Origin: Candidimonas nitroreducens
GTDB taxonomy: Bacteria > Pseudomonadota > Gammaproteobacteria > Burkholderiales > Burkholderiaceae_B
Length of the DNA: 64,000 bases
Direction of reading: 5' to 3'
Assembly (NCBI RefSeq): GCF_002209565.1
Contig: NZ_NJIH01000010.1
Span: 186,001-250,000, forward strand
The position numbers and the translations under genes are program-made. How positions within the stretch are numbered: position 1 is the stretch's first letter; each line of letters opens with the position of its first letter. Under the pieces are notes generated by a model. The model did not search any database. It saw only the letters and a program-made list of their open reading frames with translations, and was not told where the DNA came from. Below, in pieces: positions 1-8,983 of the stretch.

Positions 1-2
1 AC

Positions 3-830
3 CTCTTCCTACAGATCGCAGACCTGCCAGAATTGCTCCAAGCATTACGCAGCTATCAAGGTAGCCAGGAAGTACAAATGGCACTGCGCCTGCTGCTCAT
101 GACTGGTGTCCGAACCGGCGAGCTGAGGCGCGCAACGCGGGACCAGTTCGATCTTGATCAAGGGTTGTGGACCATTCCAGCGGTACACGTCAAACAGTTG
201 CACGCCAAGATGCACAAAGAAGGGCTAGGCCCACAAGATATTCCGCCCTATTTGATCCCTCTGCCTACGCAGGCACGGGAAGTCGTGCGGCAATTGATTG
301 AGGCCATGTGCCCGGCGCAACGTTATCTGCTGACGCACCGCAGCAACCTCAAAAATCCCATCAGTGAAGGCACTCTGAATCAAGCCATCAAAACGCTTGG
401 GTTTGGTGGTCTGCTGACCCCTCATGGAATCCGCGGCACGATCTCCACCGCTTTGAATGAATTCGACTATCCCAACACTTGGGTGGCCGCTCAGCTGTCG
501 CACGTTGCTCCGAAAGGACGCCGGGATGCCTACAACCACGCAGAACACGTTGAACAGCGTCGCCGCATGATGCAGGATTGGGCGGATCGCCTGGACCTGT
601 TGGAACAAGGGGACGTAGAGGCCGCTAGTGTGCCGGCACGTGGCGTACCCGCAAAGCCGCATCAGTCCGAAGAGGCTGAGGCCGTTTCGAATGTAGTCAG
701 TGTGGATACTGGCACTGCAACAGTGACTATTACCATTTCTACGAGCCAAGCTCCGAACAAAACACCGCACGAGGCGCCTATGACGAGCCTATCCACGAGT
801 GCTTCCTCGATATCTGTCAACGTCGGTTGA
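3..830 (+). CDS. Tyrosine recombinase (P4/IntB13-like integrase), 5' end outside window and 3' end cut by an IS21 element
   Basis: The frame is open to the left edge, so the N-terminus is missing. Counting from the TTG at 33, the catalytic set of tyrosine recombinases is visible: Arg27 (TGVRTGEL), His131-x-x-Arg134 (HGIRGT), His157 (LSHVAP) and the nucleophile Tyr167 (DAYNHAEH), followed by the RRRMMQDWAD helix typical of P4-type integrases. Family members insert islands at the 3' ends of tRNA genes. From about residue 195 a low-complexity linker rich in Ser, Thr and Ala begins. The native gene stops at base 814, where the insertion sequence starts; the last codons and the TGA at 828-830 come from the element. 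The continuation of the gene lies at 2770-3127. The catalytic domain is intact, but the loss of the C-terminal domain probably makes the enzyme defective (inference). Confidence 0.88.
   Translation, partial: LFLQIADLPELLQALRSYQGSQEVQMALRLLLMTGVRTGELRRATRDQFDLDQGLWTIPAVHVKQLHAKMHKEGLGPQDIPPYLIPLPTQAREVVRQLIEAMCPAQRYLLTHRSNLKNPISEGTLNQAIKTLGFGGLLTPHGIRGTISTALNEFDYPNTWVAAQLSHVAPKGRRDAYNHAEHVEQRRRMMQDWADRLDLLEQGDVEAASVPARGVPAKPHQSEEAEAVSNVVSVDTGTATVTITISTSQAPNKTPHEAPMTSLSTSASSISVNVG
809..814. repeat. Left target-site duplication (GATATC) of the IS21 element
   Basis: GATATC lies immediately left of the terminal TGT and is repeated immediately right of the terminal ACA. Six base pairs is within the 4-8 bp range known for IS21 elements. 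Confidence 0.9.
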
Positions 831-878
831 AAACTGACCCACATTTCGTCGGAAACGTCGGAGTAAATCTGACCCACC
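815..878 (+). repeat. Left terminal repeat region of the IS21 element
   Basis: It begins TGTCAACGTCGG and holds two transposase-binding-like repeats. The first contains AAACTGACCCAC near 830 and the second reads GTCGGAGTAAATCTGACCC from about 857. Both match the inverted right end. Confidence 0.8.
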
Positions 879-893
879 CTGGCATCCTGGGTA

Positions 894-2704
<1,811 letters not shown>

Positions 2705-2710
2705 TGCCCA

Positions 2711-2763
2711 GGTGGGTCACTTTTACTCCGACGCAGCGGGTCAGTATTACTCCGGCGCTAACA
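2711..2763 (-). repeat. Right terminal repeat region of the IS21 element
   Basis: Read on the minus strand it begins TGTTAGCGCCGGAGTAA and contains two copies of the GGAGTAA-n-n-TGACC repeat, mirroring the left end. The istA start codon lies just inside it. Confidence 0.8.
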
Positions 2764-2769
2764 GATATC
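2764..2769. repeat. Right target-site duplication (GATATC) of the IS21 element
   Basis: This is the second copy of GATATC. Removing the element plus this copy joins base 814 to base 2770 in frame, which confirms both the boundary and the target gene. Confidence 0.9.
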
Positions 2770-3127
2770 AGGCAGCGAGCAACTGAATCTCTACGAAGCG
2801 CAGGGAAACCTGCCGCTGTCCATGTTCGCTAGTCTGGCAGAGAAGTCTGAGGAACATATCCTCCAGGACATTCACGCCGGTCGGTTGTTAGCTCTACACC
2901 TTGATGATCGCGGATATCGAGTCCCTGATTGGCAACTGGATTCCACAAAGTATTTGCTGACCTTGGTTGTACTGACACACGCAGAGGGGGCCGATTCATG
3001 GGCAGCCTATCAAGCACTCGCCACACCAACTGCTCGACTGGCTGATCGCTCACCCGTGGAAATCGTGACGGCAGGAACGATCCTGGATGTCGGAGATATG
3101 GTGTGTGAACTATTGATGAGCAGATAA
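2770..3127 (+). pseudogene. 3' remainder of the interrupted integrase gene (C-terminal DUF2384-like extension)
   Basis: After excision of the IS21 element and one GATATC, the integrase frame continues from base 2770 without interruption to the TAA at 3125-3127, giving about 118 more residues. An internal ATG at 2822 could allow a 101-residue product. The segment includes DWQLDSTKYLLTLVVL, DSWAAYQALATP and DRSPVEIVTAG. This pattern (Trp, then RSPxEhV) resembles the toxin-binding ParS/MbcA (DUF2384) fold; that resemblance is my inference. IntB13-type integrases of tRNA-Gly islands are known to be longer than typical P4 integrases, which fits a C-terminal extension. Confidence 0.75.
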
Positions 3128-3148
3128 AGAGAAATTGTTCTTTATGCC

Positions 3149-3169
3149 TGTCGGCTTTCGGCCAGAAGC
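3149..3169 (+). repeat. 21-bp repeat, inverted copy at 12642-12662
   Basis: The segment starting TGTCGGCTTTCG recurs exactly, in inverted orientation, at 12642-12662. The two copies flank the whole reverse-transcriptase/helicase cargo. Similar sequences are common in mobile-DNA spacers, so a role in cargo insertion or exchange is only a suggestion. Confidence 0.6.
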
Positions 3170-3526
3170 AGACATCTTGATAGCTCAACTGGGTGCCCGC
3201 TTTAGGCTGGAAGCCGAAGCTCGACAACAGCGGCTTCTCGCCACTTCAGTTGATCCATCTAAACGACCATACTTTGCCGTAAGGGGAAACGCTAAAAAGC
3301 GTGTCATGAGTCCCAAGACAAGGCCAATTCGCTAGCGCCGACGGGGGCTTGCTTCTGACGCTACTGTTCACTGCGCAGAGAGATCGATGCCTAGACTCCT
3401 GGCTGAATTCTTGCCGCAGCTACCTTGCTCGGGCAGGCTCCCGTTGCTTTGATCTGTGTGCCCAGTGCCATTCAGATGCCAGTAGATCCATTTACTTGTA
3501 TCAATGAGATAATTGTAGTAATAAAA

Positions 3527-3548
3527 TATAATATAACGTAAGGAGGAC
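3527..3548 (+). promoter_or_regulatory. Probable -10 box and strong ribosome binding site of the primase/RT/nitrilase operon
   Basis: A perfect TATAAT lies at 3527-3532 inside an AT-rich stretch. AAGGAGGAC at about 3540-3548 sits at normal spacing before the TTG start at 3553. No clear -35 hexamer is seen at 16-18 bp upstream, so the promoter call is tentative; the ribosome site is convincing. Confidence 0.5.
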
Positions 3549-3552
3549 AGTT

Positions 3553-4617
3553 TTGCGGCGGCCCAGCTTATCGACAGCCAAGCCGAAGTTATTAAGCGAT
3601 CAGGCGCTTGCACGCCTGCGCGAATTGCCAATAGCGGACGTTGCATCAGCCGTAGGGATCACCCTACGTGGCAACAAGGCGATGTGCTTCAACGGGCACG
3701 ATACAGCGACTCCAAGCTTCACCGTCAGCAAAGCGAGAAATACTTGGAGGTGCTTTGGGTGTGGTGAGCATGGCGACGCAATCACGCTAGTCCAGAAGAT
3801 TCACTGCCTTGGGTTTATGGATGCCTGTAACTGGCTCTGCCACCACTTCGGCATCATCGGCGGCGACGTCCCGCATGGCCCACGCGCTCGTTCACTTTCG
3901 CGGGTTACAAGTCCCAAGCCAGTTAATCCCCTTCCTTCTGCACCCTCGACTAGTTCTGACTTCGAGCTTTACACCTGGCTCGTGGCGCGCTGCGGACCAG
4001 TCAAAGCGTCCTTGGGGACAACCTACCTCCAAACTCACGGAATTACACCGGATCTGGCCCTTAGGTTCGGCGTCGTGGAACTCGTAGACCCGGCGAGGGC
4101 GTATCGAGAATTAGAAAAGCATTGGGGGCCAGATCGAATCCGTAGCGCAGGACTGTCCGGGGGCCGACGGGCCCTAAGCTGGTCTGGCTATGCCCTAATT
4201 TTCCCCTTCAAATTCGATGCCATCACTCAGTACTTACAGGTTCGCTGCCTTCAGATCAGTAGGAAATTCTTCGGCCCAAGTGGTATCCCTAAACCTATGT
4301 TCAACAGTCAACGGCTTAGCCAGTTGCGGCCAGGGAGCCTCCTCCACATTTGCGAAGGCGTCCCAGACGCAATTTCCATGGAGGGGTCCGGGCTAGCCGC
4401 AGTTGCAGTTTTAGGTGCTACATCGTTTCGCTCTGAATGGGTTGAGGAGCTTCTCCCTTTTGATCTAGTGGGCGTTCCCGATGGTGATGCTGCAGGCGAG
4501 AAATTCATGAAGTGCCTTGCTAATGAATTTCGGGTCAGAAGTAAGAGCATTCGGTTTGTAGTTCCACCTGAAGGCATGGATGCAAGTGACGTGATTGCGC
4601 GAGGAAAGAATGCGTAG
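3553..4617 (+). CDS. DnaG-like CHC2 zinc-finger/Toprim primase-related protein, first gene of an RT-nitrilase operon
   Basis: The 354-residue protein starts at TTG after a strong AAGGAGG. Residues 40-75 form a CHC2 zinc ribbon: Cys45, His49, Cys67, Cys70 with the DnaG-type context TPSFTV and RCFGCGEHGD. A middle segment (about 130-255) looks like the DnaG core (TYLQTHGITPDLALRFG, LIFPFKFD, KPMFNSQRL). Residues 258-345 are a Toprim domain with Glu in ICEGVPDAIS and the Asp pair in VPDGDAAGE. It lacks the DnaG C-terminal helicase-interaction region. Known relatives synthesise RNA primers. Here the gene overlaps the reverse transcriptase gene, which suggests it primes or processes nucleic acid for that enzyme (inference). 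Base composition is lower in GC than the surrounding chromosome. Confidence 0.85.
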   Translation: MRRPSLSTAKPKLLSDQALARLRELPIADVASAVGITLRGNKAMCFNGHDTATPSFTVSKARNTWRCFGCGEHGDAITLVQKIHCLGFMDACNWLCHHFGIIGGDVPHGPRARSLSRVTSPKPVNPLPSAPSTSSDFELYTWLVARCGPVKASLGTTYLQTHGITPDLALRFGVVELVDPARAYRELEKHWGPDRIRSAGLSGGRRALSWSGYALIFPFKFDAITQYLQVRCLQISRKFFGPSGIPKPMFNSQRLSQLRPGSLLHICEGVPDAISMEGSGLAAVAVLGATSFRSEWVEELLPFDLVGVPDGDAAGEKFMKCLANEFRVRSKSIRFVVPPEGMDASDVIARGKNA

Positions 4618-7600
4618 TTTTCTAAGTCAGGTATGCGACCAATTGAACATGCGCTGGGCATGGGAGAAGGTGAAGCGAGCGTCTGTCCCTGGCGACATCT
4701 GGATCGACGAGGCAGACTTGGCCCATTTTGAAGTGCACTTGGGCCACGAACTCCGGGGTCTCGGTGACGATCTACGCTCCGGAAGATTTCGGATGTCACC
4801 CATTCGGCCTATGGCTTTTCCGAAGAACCCTGATGGGGATGGGAACCCTAGGGTCCGACAGTACTTCCACTTCACGGTCAGGGATCAAGTGGCGTGGGTT
4901 GCCGTCGTGAATGTTTTAGGACGCTATATCGACGAACAGATGCCCGTTTGGAGCTATGGCAACAGACTCTTCCGGTCAGCATGGATTGAAGAAGATATTC
5001 ACGGCAACAAGATACGGAAAATCGGGCCGTACAGACATTCCTCGGGCCGAATCTATCGGCCGTTTCAGCAATCCTGGCCACTATTTAGGCGTCACATTGC
5101 CTTGGCGGTTTCAGCAGCGGCACACGGTTATTCCAAGGTGGACAGCCTTGATGACGATGAGCACGAAGAGCTTGGCTTTCAGCGTCGCATGCACCGAGCC
5201 AATCAATGCCCATTTGTTCTTGCTGACTATTGGACTAACTTACCAACCGACCCCCACAAGAGCGACGTCTATTGGGCATCTGTTGATCTTGAGAAGTTCT
5301 ATCCGTCCATCCCCCTTACAGCATGCGTTGATGCAATCTCCCAGTTTGTTCCGGCCGAATTGCGCCTAGAAGTTCAGCGACTGCTAAAAACGTTAACACA
5401 GCTTCCATTGAACCTTGATGGTTGGACGGACGCCGAACTGAAGCACATCGAACTTGATGAGTCTCGGAAGACCTTCCACAAAATTCCTACTGGGCTCATG
5501 GTGTCAGGGTTTCTCGCAAATGCTGCGCTCCTTCCAGTCGATCAAGAGGTACAGAAAACTCTCCCTCGCGGACGCGTCGCGCACTTCCGCTATGTCGATG
5601 ATCATGTGATACTGGCCAAGACGTTTGATGATCTGATAACGTGGATCGATCACTACAAGGATGTGATCAATAAACTAGGTTCCGGCGCAAGCATTAACCC
5701 TTCAAAGACCGAACCGAAAGCCCTAGGGGAACTACTGGAAACGAGCGATACCAGCAAACGCTTTGCCGGGTCAGACCTATGGAATCGAGCCCAAAAGGAG
5801 TGCCGCCTCGATCCGGAGTTTCCAACTCCACTAATGACGAAGACGATTGCGCTGGTTTCAGCAATTGGCAAAACAGACTTCACTGCGCTCGAAGACAACG
5901 AACTCTCCATCCTGTCGCAGCAGCTGGAGCATCTATTGCTCGTAGATCTTCCTGAAGCGGAGATGCCAGCACGAACACGTCTGGCATTCGCGGCGACTCG
6001 TCTTGCCCGCGTTGCCGAAGCAAGACTTGCTTCCCCGGAAACACTCGATATCCGACATGGTGGGTTCGGGCAAAGCCGAACGACCGGGACTCAAGCAACC
6101 AGTCGCCATAGCGGGGGCCTTTCGCTTGACCCAATCGCTGGTCTTACTGGCATAAGTGACTCTCAGATTCACGCTCGGCTGAACAGCATTGCCGACAGAG
6201 TATTTGGCTTGGTCAGAAAAGTTCTGCGAGAACGGCCTGATCGCGTCCGTCTGTGGACCCATGCTCTGACCATCGCGCGCCGCCTCGGCGCTACGGGACT
6301 GGAGCTTCTCTTTGATGACATCGATCGCTATGCGAGCGACCCGGTGAATCGGCTAGCTGCCAGTTACATACTCGGCAATTCTTATGCTGTACTCGCTGCA
6401 GAAACAGTGCGAGCTGCACAATTGCTTGTTGATACCAATGCGGCAGGATGGCGTAGAGCTGCCGCACTTAGATCTCTGCGGGATATCGCGAAGTTTACTA
6501 ACCAATATCAGCCTAAAACAGGCCGATGGTTTGTACAGAAAAGCCTGAATCAGTTTTTCGTCGGTGTGTATTGCGCCACTGTGTTGTTGGAGCAATATCC
6601 AGGCTCCTTGCAACTCTTGGGGAAACCGCTAAATCAAACATTTGTCGACAACGGTCGCGAGCTACTAACTAGCCATGAAGTGCTGCCGGATCTGCGCGTT
6701 GCGCTTGCTTGGTGGGGATGTAAGTTCGACCTTCGCAGGCCCGTTCGTCGAGCGTCTGAACTGATCATTCACCTGGGAACTCTCGTAGATGCACTGCCCG
6801 AATCCGACGATCTGTGGACTTTCTTTCCTGCGGATGCACCAATCGCGCCACTAGTGCGGATCGCATCAACAACTAAGTCGACTCAAATGAAGCAAGAAGG
6901 GTGGTGGTTTGACGCGATGATGGGTCGCCTTGATTACCGCGACATGGAACAAGTAGCGACTCTGTCCCCTGAAGCGTCTCGTGTTTGGAAATCATTCGAG
7001 GAATCTGAGACGGGGAAATTACTACCGCTGCCCGTCTGGGCAACAATGATCTGGGAAAGCTGCGATCCCAGAATTACAAAGGAATGGCGGCTCGGCGAAT
7101 GGACCTGCCTAGAGATCGTTAGGCAAGCAGCGTTGCTACTGTCGTCTACCACCCAGACGTTGGATCAAGACTATCTTCAACGCGCATCGCGTAAAGACAT
7201 TGATACACGCTCCCATTGCGCACACCCGCTCAACTTCGCGCTACCAAGGCATCTCATCGACACGACGGCTGTCTCCTGGCAAGAGTGGAAACAGAAGCTG
7301 CGAGAGCCAGGAATTGGAGTTCTACGACAGGTTCCCCAGCGGCGCCAGATCTATGACAGACGATATGCGCCGCTCGTCGTGAGCGAAATAGGCTCTGCAC
7401 AGAATCCAATTCGCGGCCTTGGCCTGTGCCTCTTTGCCTTGCTTTCGCGCTCGTTCCTACTGCCGGCGCAATGGAACGGACTTGGGCATGAAAGCATGCT
7501 CAGGCATCTCCCTCAGCTCCTGCGAGACGAGATTTCCTATTCGTCGGCAACTCTTGGAATTCTTGAGGCGTGTCTTCAACCACGCACGGCCGAGAATGTA

Positions 7601-7834
7601 TTCGCCAACCTCTATCAAGCATGGAGTCCTGGCTCCGATGATGACACTGAGCATGATCCGGTGAGTCTCATCGACACCGCGGATTTGGCGCGCGTTGTCT
7701 CGATTGCACAGAACGAGCTTGAGGCAAATCAAATCTCGACATTCAATCAGCAATCTCGACAAGTAACGCCTGTCAATCTCATGCACCTCACTGACGTTGA
7801 TTGGAAGCGCTACTTTGAAACGGGACCAGCATGA
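4610..7834 (+). CDS. Reverse transcriptase of a nitrilase-linked (class 1 DRT-like) system
   Basis: The ATG at 4610 follows GAGGAAAG and overlaps the primase stop; a TTG at 4595 is the alternative. The 1,074-residue product has RT fingers (FPKNPDGDGNPRVRQYFHF), an SYGNR segment, the first catalytic Asp226 (ASVDLEKFYPSIP), the GLMVSGFLANAALLP motif and the catalytic YVDD box at 328-331. No group II maturase or HNH domain follows. Instead about 650 mostly helical residues extend to the C-terminus, with no motif I recognise. The ATGA overlap with the nitrilase gene indicates coupled translation. Class 1 defence-associated RTs (UG1 and relatives) are known to carry a fused or adjacent nitrilase; assignment here rests on domain order and motifs, not on a phylogeny. 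Confidence 0.88.
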   Translation: MRSFLSQVCDQLNMRWAWEKVKRASVPGDIWIDEADLAHFEVHLGHELRGLGDDLRSGRFRMSPIRPMAFPKNPDGDGNPRVRQYFHFTVRDQVAWVAVVNVLGRYIDEQMPVWSYGNRLFRSAWIEEDIHGNKIRKIGPYRHSSGRIYRPFQQSWPLFRRHIALAVSAAAHGYSKVDSLDDDEHEELGFQRRMHRANQCPFVLADYWTNLPTDPHKSDVYWASVDLEKFYPSIPLTACVDAISQFVPAELRLEVQRLLKTLTQLPLNLDGWTDAELKHIELDESRKTFHKIPTGLMVSGFLANAALLPVDQEVQKTLPRGRVAHFRYVDDHVILAKTFDDLITWIDHYKDVINKLGSGASINPSKTEPKALGELLETSDTSKRFAGSDLWNRAQKECRLDPEFPTPLMTKTIALVSAIGKTDFTALEDNELSILSQQLEHLLLVDLPEAEMPARTRLAFAATRLARVAEARLASPETLDIRHGGFGQSRTTGTQATSRHSGGLSLDPIAGLTGISDSQIHARLNSIADRVFGLVRKVLRERPDRVRLWTHALTIARRLGATGLELLFDDIDRYASDPVNRLAASYILGNSYAVLAAETVRAAQLLVDTNAAGWRRAAALRSLRDIAKFTNQYQPKTGRWFVQKSLNQFFVGVYCATVLLEQYPGSLQLLGKPLNQTFVDNGRELLTSHEVLPDLRVALAWWGCKFDLRRPVRRASELIIHLGTLVDALPESDDLWTFFPADAPIAPLVRIASTTKSTQMKQEGWWFDAMMGRLDYRDMEQVATLSPEASRVWKSFEESETGKLLPLPVWATMIWESCDPRITKEWRLGEWTCLEIVRQAALLLSSTTQTLDQDYLQRASRKDIDTRSHCAHPLNFALPRHLIDTTAVSWQEWKQKLREPGIGVLRQVPQRRQIYDRRYAPLVVSEIGSAQNPIRGLGLCLFALLSRSFLLPAQWNGLGHESMLRHLPQLLRDEISYSSATLGILEACLQPRTAENVFANLYQAWSPGSDDDTEHDPVSLIDTADLARVVSIAQNELEANQISTFNQQSRQVTPVNLMHLTDVDWKRYFETGPA

Positions 7835-8778
7835 TTTCTGAGAATCCAGTATTGGTTGAGGTGCTTACTCTTGGCGTAATTCAGACCACCTTGGATTCCC
7901 AGGCTGCATGGAATGCTGATAGTGGTGAGCCAAAAATCTCGGCAGCCGAGGATAGCCGTGCATGGCACGAGATTCGCAGAGCGATGAGGGCATTGGCAGA
8001 CCACGAAGATCAACCTCGCATCATTCTTCTCCCTGAGCTAGCACTCCCAAGAACGCGACTGGATGACTTCGAACGACTTGTCTGCTCCATGAATGCACTA
8101 GCGATCGTTGGAGTTGACTACCGTCTGGATCATCGAACGAAATCTGCAAAAAATGAAGGTCTCGTTCTTGTCCCTAGAAATTTTTGGAAGCGTACACCTT
8201 CACGCTATGCGGCCAGAGTCTGGTTCGGCAAGCGAGACCCTGCACCGGCTGAGGTGTCTGGCTTCAATGAGTACATGCCACCATGGGCATTTCACTCGGA
8301 TCCGAACGTCTATGTCTTCGATGCAGGACCTTATGGACGAATCGGGGTCAGCATTTGCTACGATTTCATGGACATTGAGCGAGCACTCCTCTATCGCGGC
8401 CGGGTTCACCACTTGTTTGTCATAGCCTACAACCGTGACGTAAAGCTCTTTGAGTCGTTGGCCGTTTCTTTATCAAGAACGGTTTTCTGCAATGTGGTGG
8501 TTTGCAATACTGGATACTTTGGCGGCTCGCTGGTCGTCAGCCCGTACTACAAGGCGTTCAAGCGCATTGGATACTCGATCGACGGGGGAAAGGTTTTCAC
8601 AGCTCAATGCGTTCCGCTTCCAGTGCGCGATCTCGATGCAGCCATTCACGGTTTCGACACTAAACCAAACGCCACGTACAAGCACTTGCCACCAGGCTTC
8701 ACGGCTAGTATCGATCACACTGTTGCGCTCCCGGAAGCCCCACCGGCGGTAGCCATCCCACTGTTCACTTCGGACTGA
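7831..8778 (+). CDS. Nitrilase-superfamily (C-N hydrolase) partner of the reverse transcriptase
   Basis: This 315-residue protein carries the Glu-Lys-Cys triad of carbon-nitrogen hydrolases: Glu69 (IILLPELALP), Lys134 (VWFGKRDPAP) and Cys176 (GVSICYDFMD). It overlaps the RT gene by four bases (ATGA), so the two are probably made in fixed ratio. Free-living nitrilases hydrolyse nitriles or amides, but in class 1 RT defence systems the domain is fused to, or encoded beside, the RT and its substrate is not known to me. The family's usual length is about 260-320 residues, so the protein is complete. After its stop there are about 205 bp with no gene before the end of the convergent helicase gene. 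Confidence 0.88.
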   Translation: MISENPVLVEVLTLGVIQTTLDSQAAWNADSGEPKISAAEDSRAWHEIRRAMRALADHEDQPRIILLPELALPRTRLDDFERLVCSMNALAIVGVDYRLDHRTKSAKNEGLVLVPRNFWKRTPSRYAARVWFGKRDPAPAEVSGFNEYMPPWAFHSDPNVYVFDAGPYGRIGVSICYDFMDIERALLYRGRVHHLFVIAYNRDVKLFESLAVSLSRTVFCNVVVCNTGYFGGSLVVSPYYKAFKRIGYSIDGGKVFTAQCVPLPVRDLDAAIHGFDTKPNATYKHLPPGFTASIDHTVALPEAPPAVAIPLFTSD

Positions 8779-8983
8779 ACGTAGAACCGCGGCCGCCGCG
8801 AGCCAGTCATTGGTGGTGTACATCCAAACTTCCGTTTTGGGTCGAAAGCAGCTATTGGAGAGCGGCAGTTTCCGACCCGTTGCTGTTGTTCGTCTAAATA
8901 TCGGCGAGCGACAGTTCACGACTAATATTCGCACTGTAACGACAAGATCAATGCCGAAGATGGGGGCAGCGACCGCAGCCAAT

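Larger units (their letters stand above)
3128..3552. other. Intergenic leader between the integrase remnant and the reverse-transcriptase operon
   Basis: No convincing gene is present. The left half holds mosaic sequence of the FRPEAD/CFWPKAD kind that gives spurious ORFs on both strands, including the 21-bp inverted-repeat copy at 3149-3169. The right half turns sharply AT-rich (3480-3540) and carries the likely operon promoter. A structured untranslated RNA cannot be excluded from reading alone. Confidence 0.5.

Noticed and set aside
3135-3335. Plus-strand ORF of 66 codons (and its antisense partner)
   Set aside because: It reads as the common FRPEAD/CFWPKAD spacer sequence of mobile DNA, which gives spurious ORFs; no ribosome site.
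4610-7834. Group II intron or retron as source of the reverse transcriptase
   Set aside because: No maturase X or HNH domain follows the RT core, no intron domain V-like hairpin was seen nearby, and the nitrilase and primase partners fit the defence-RT class better.
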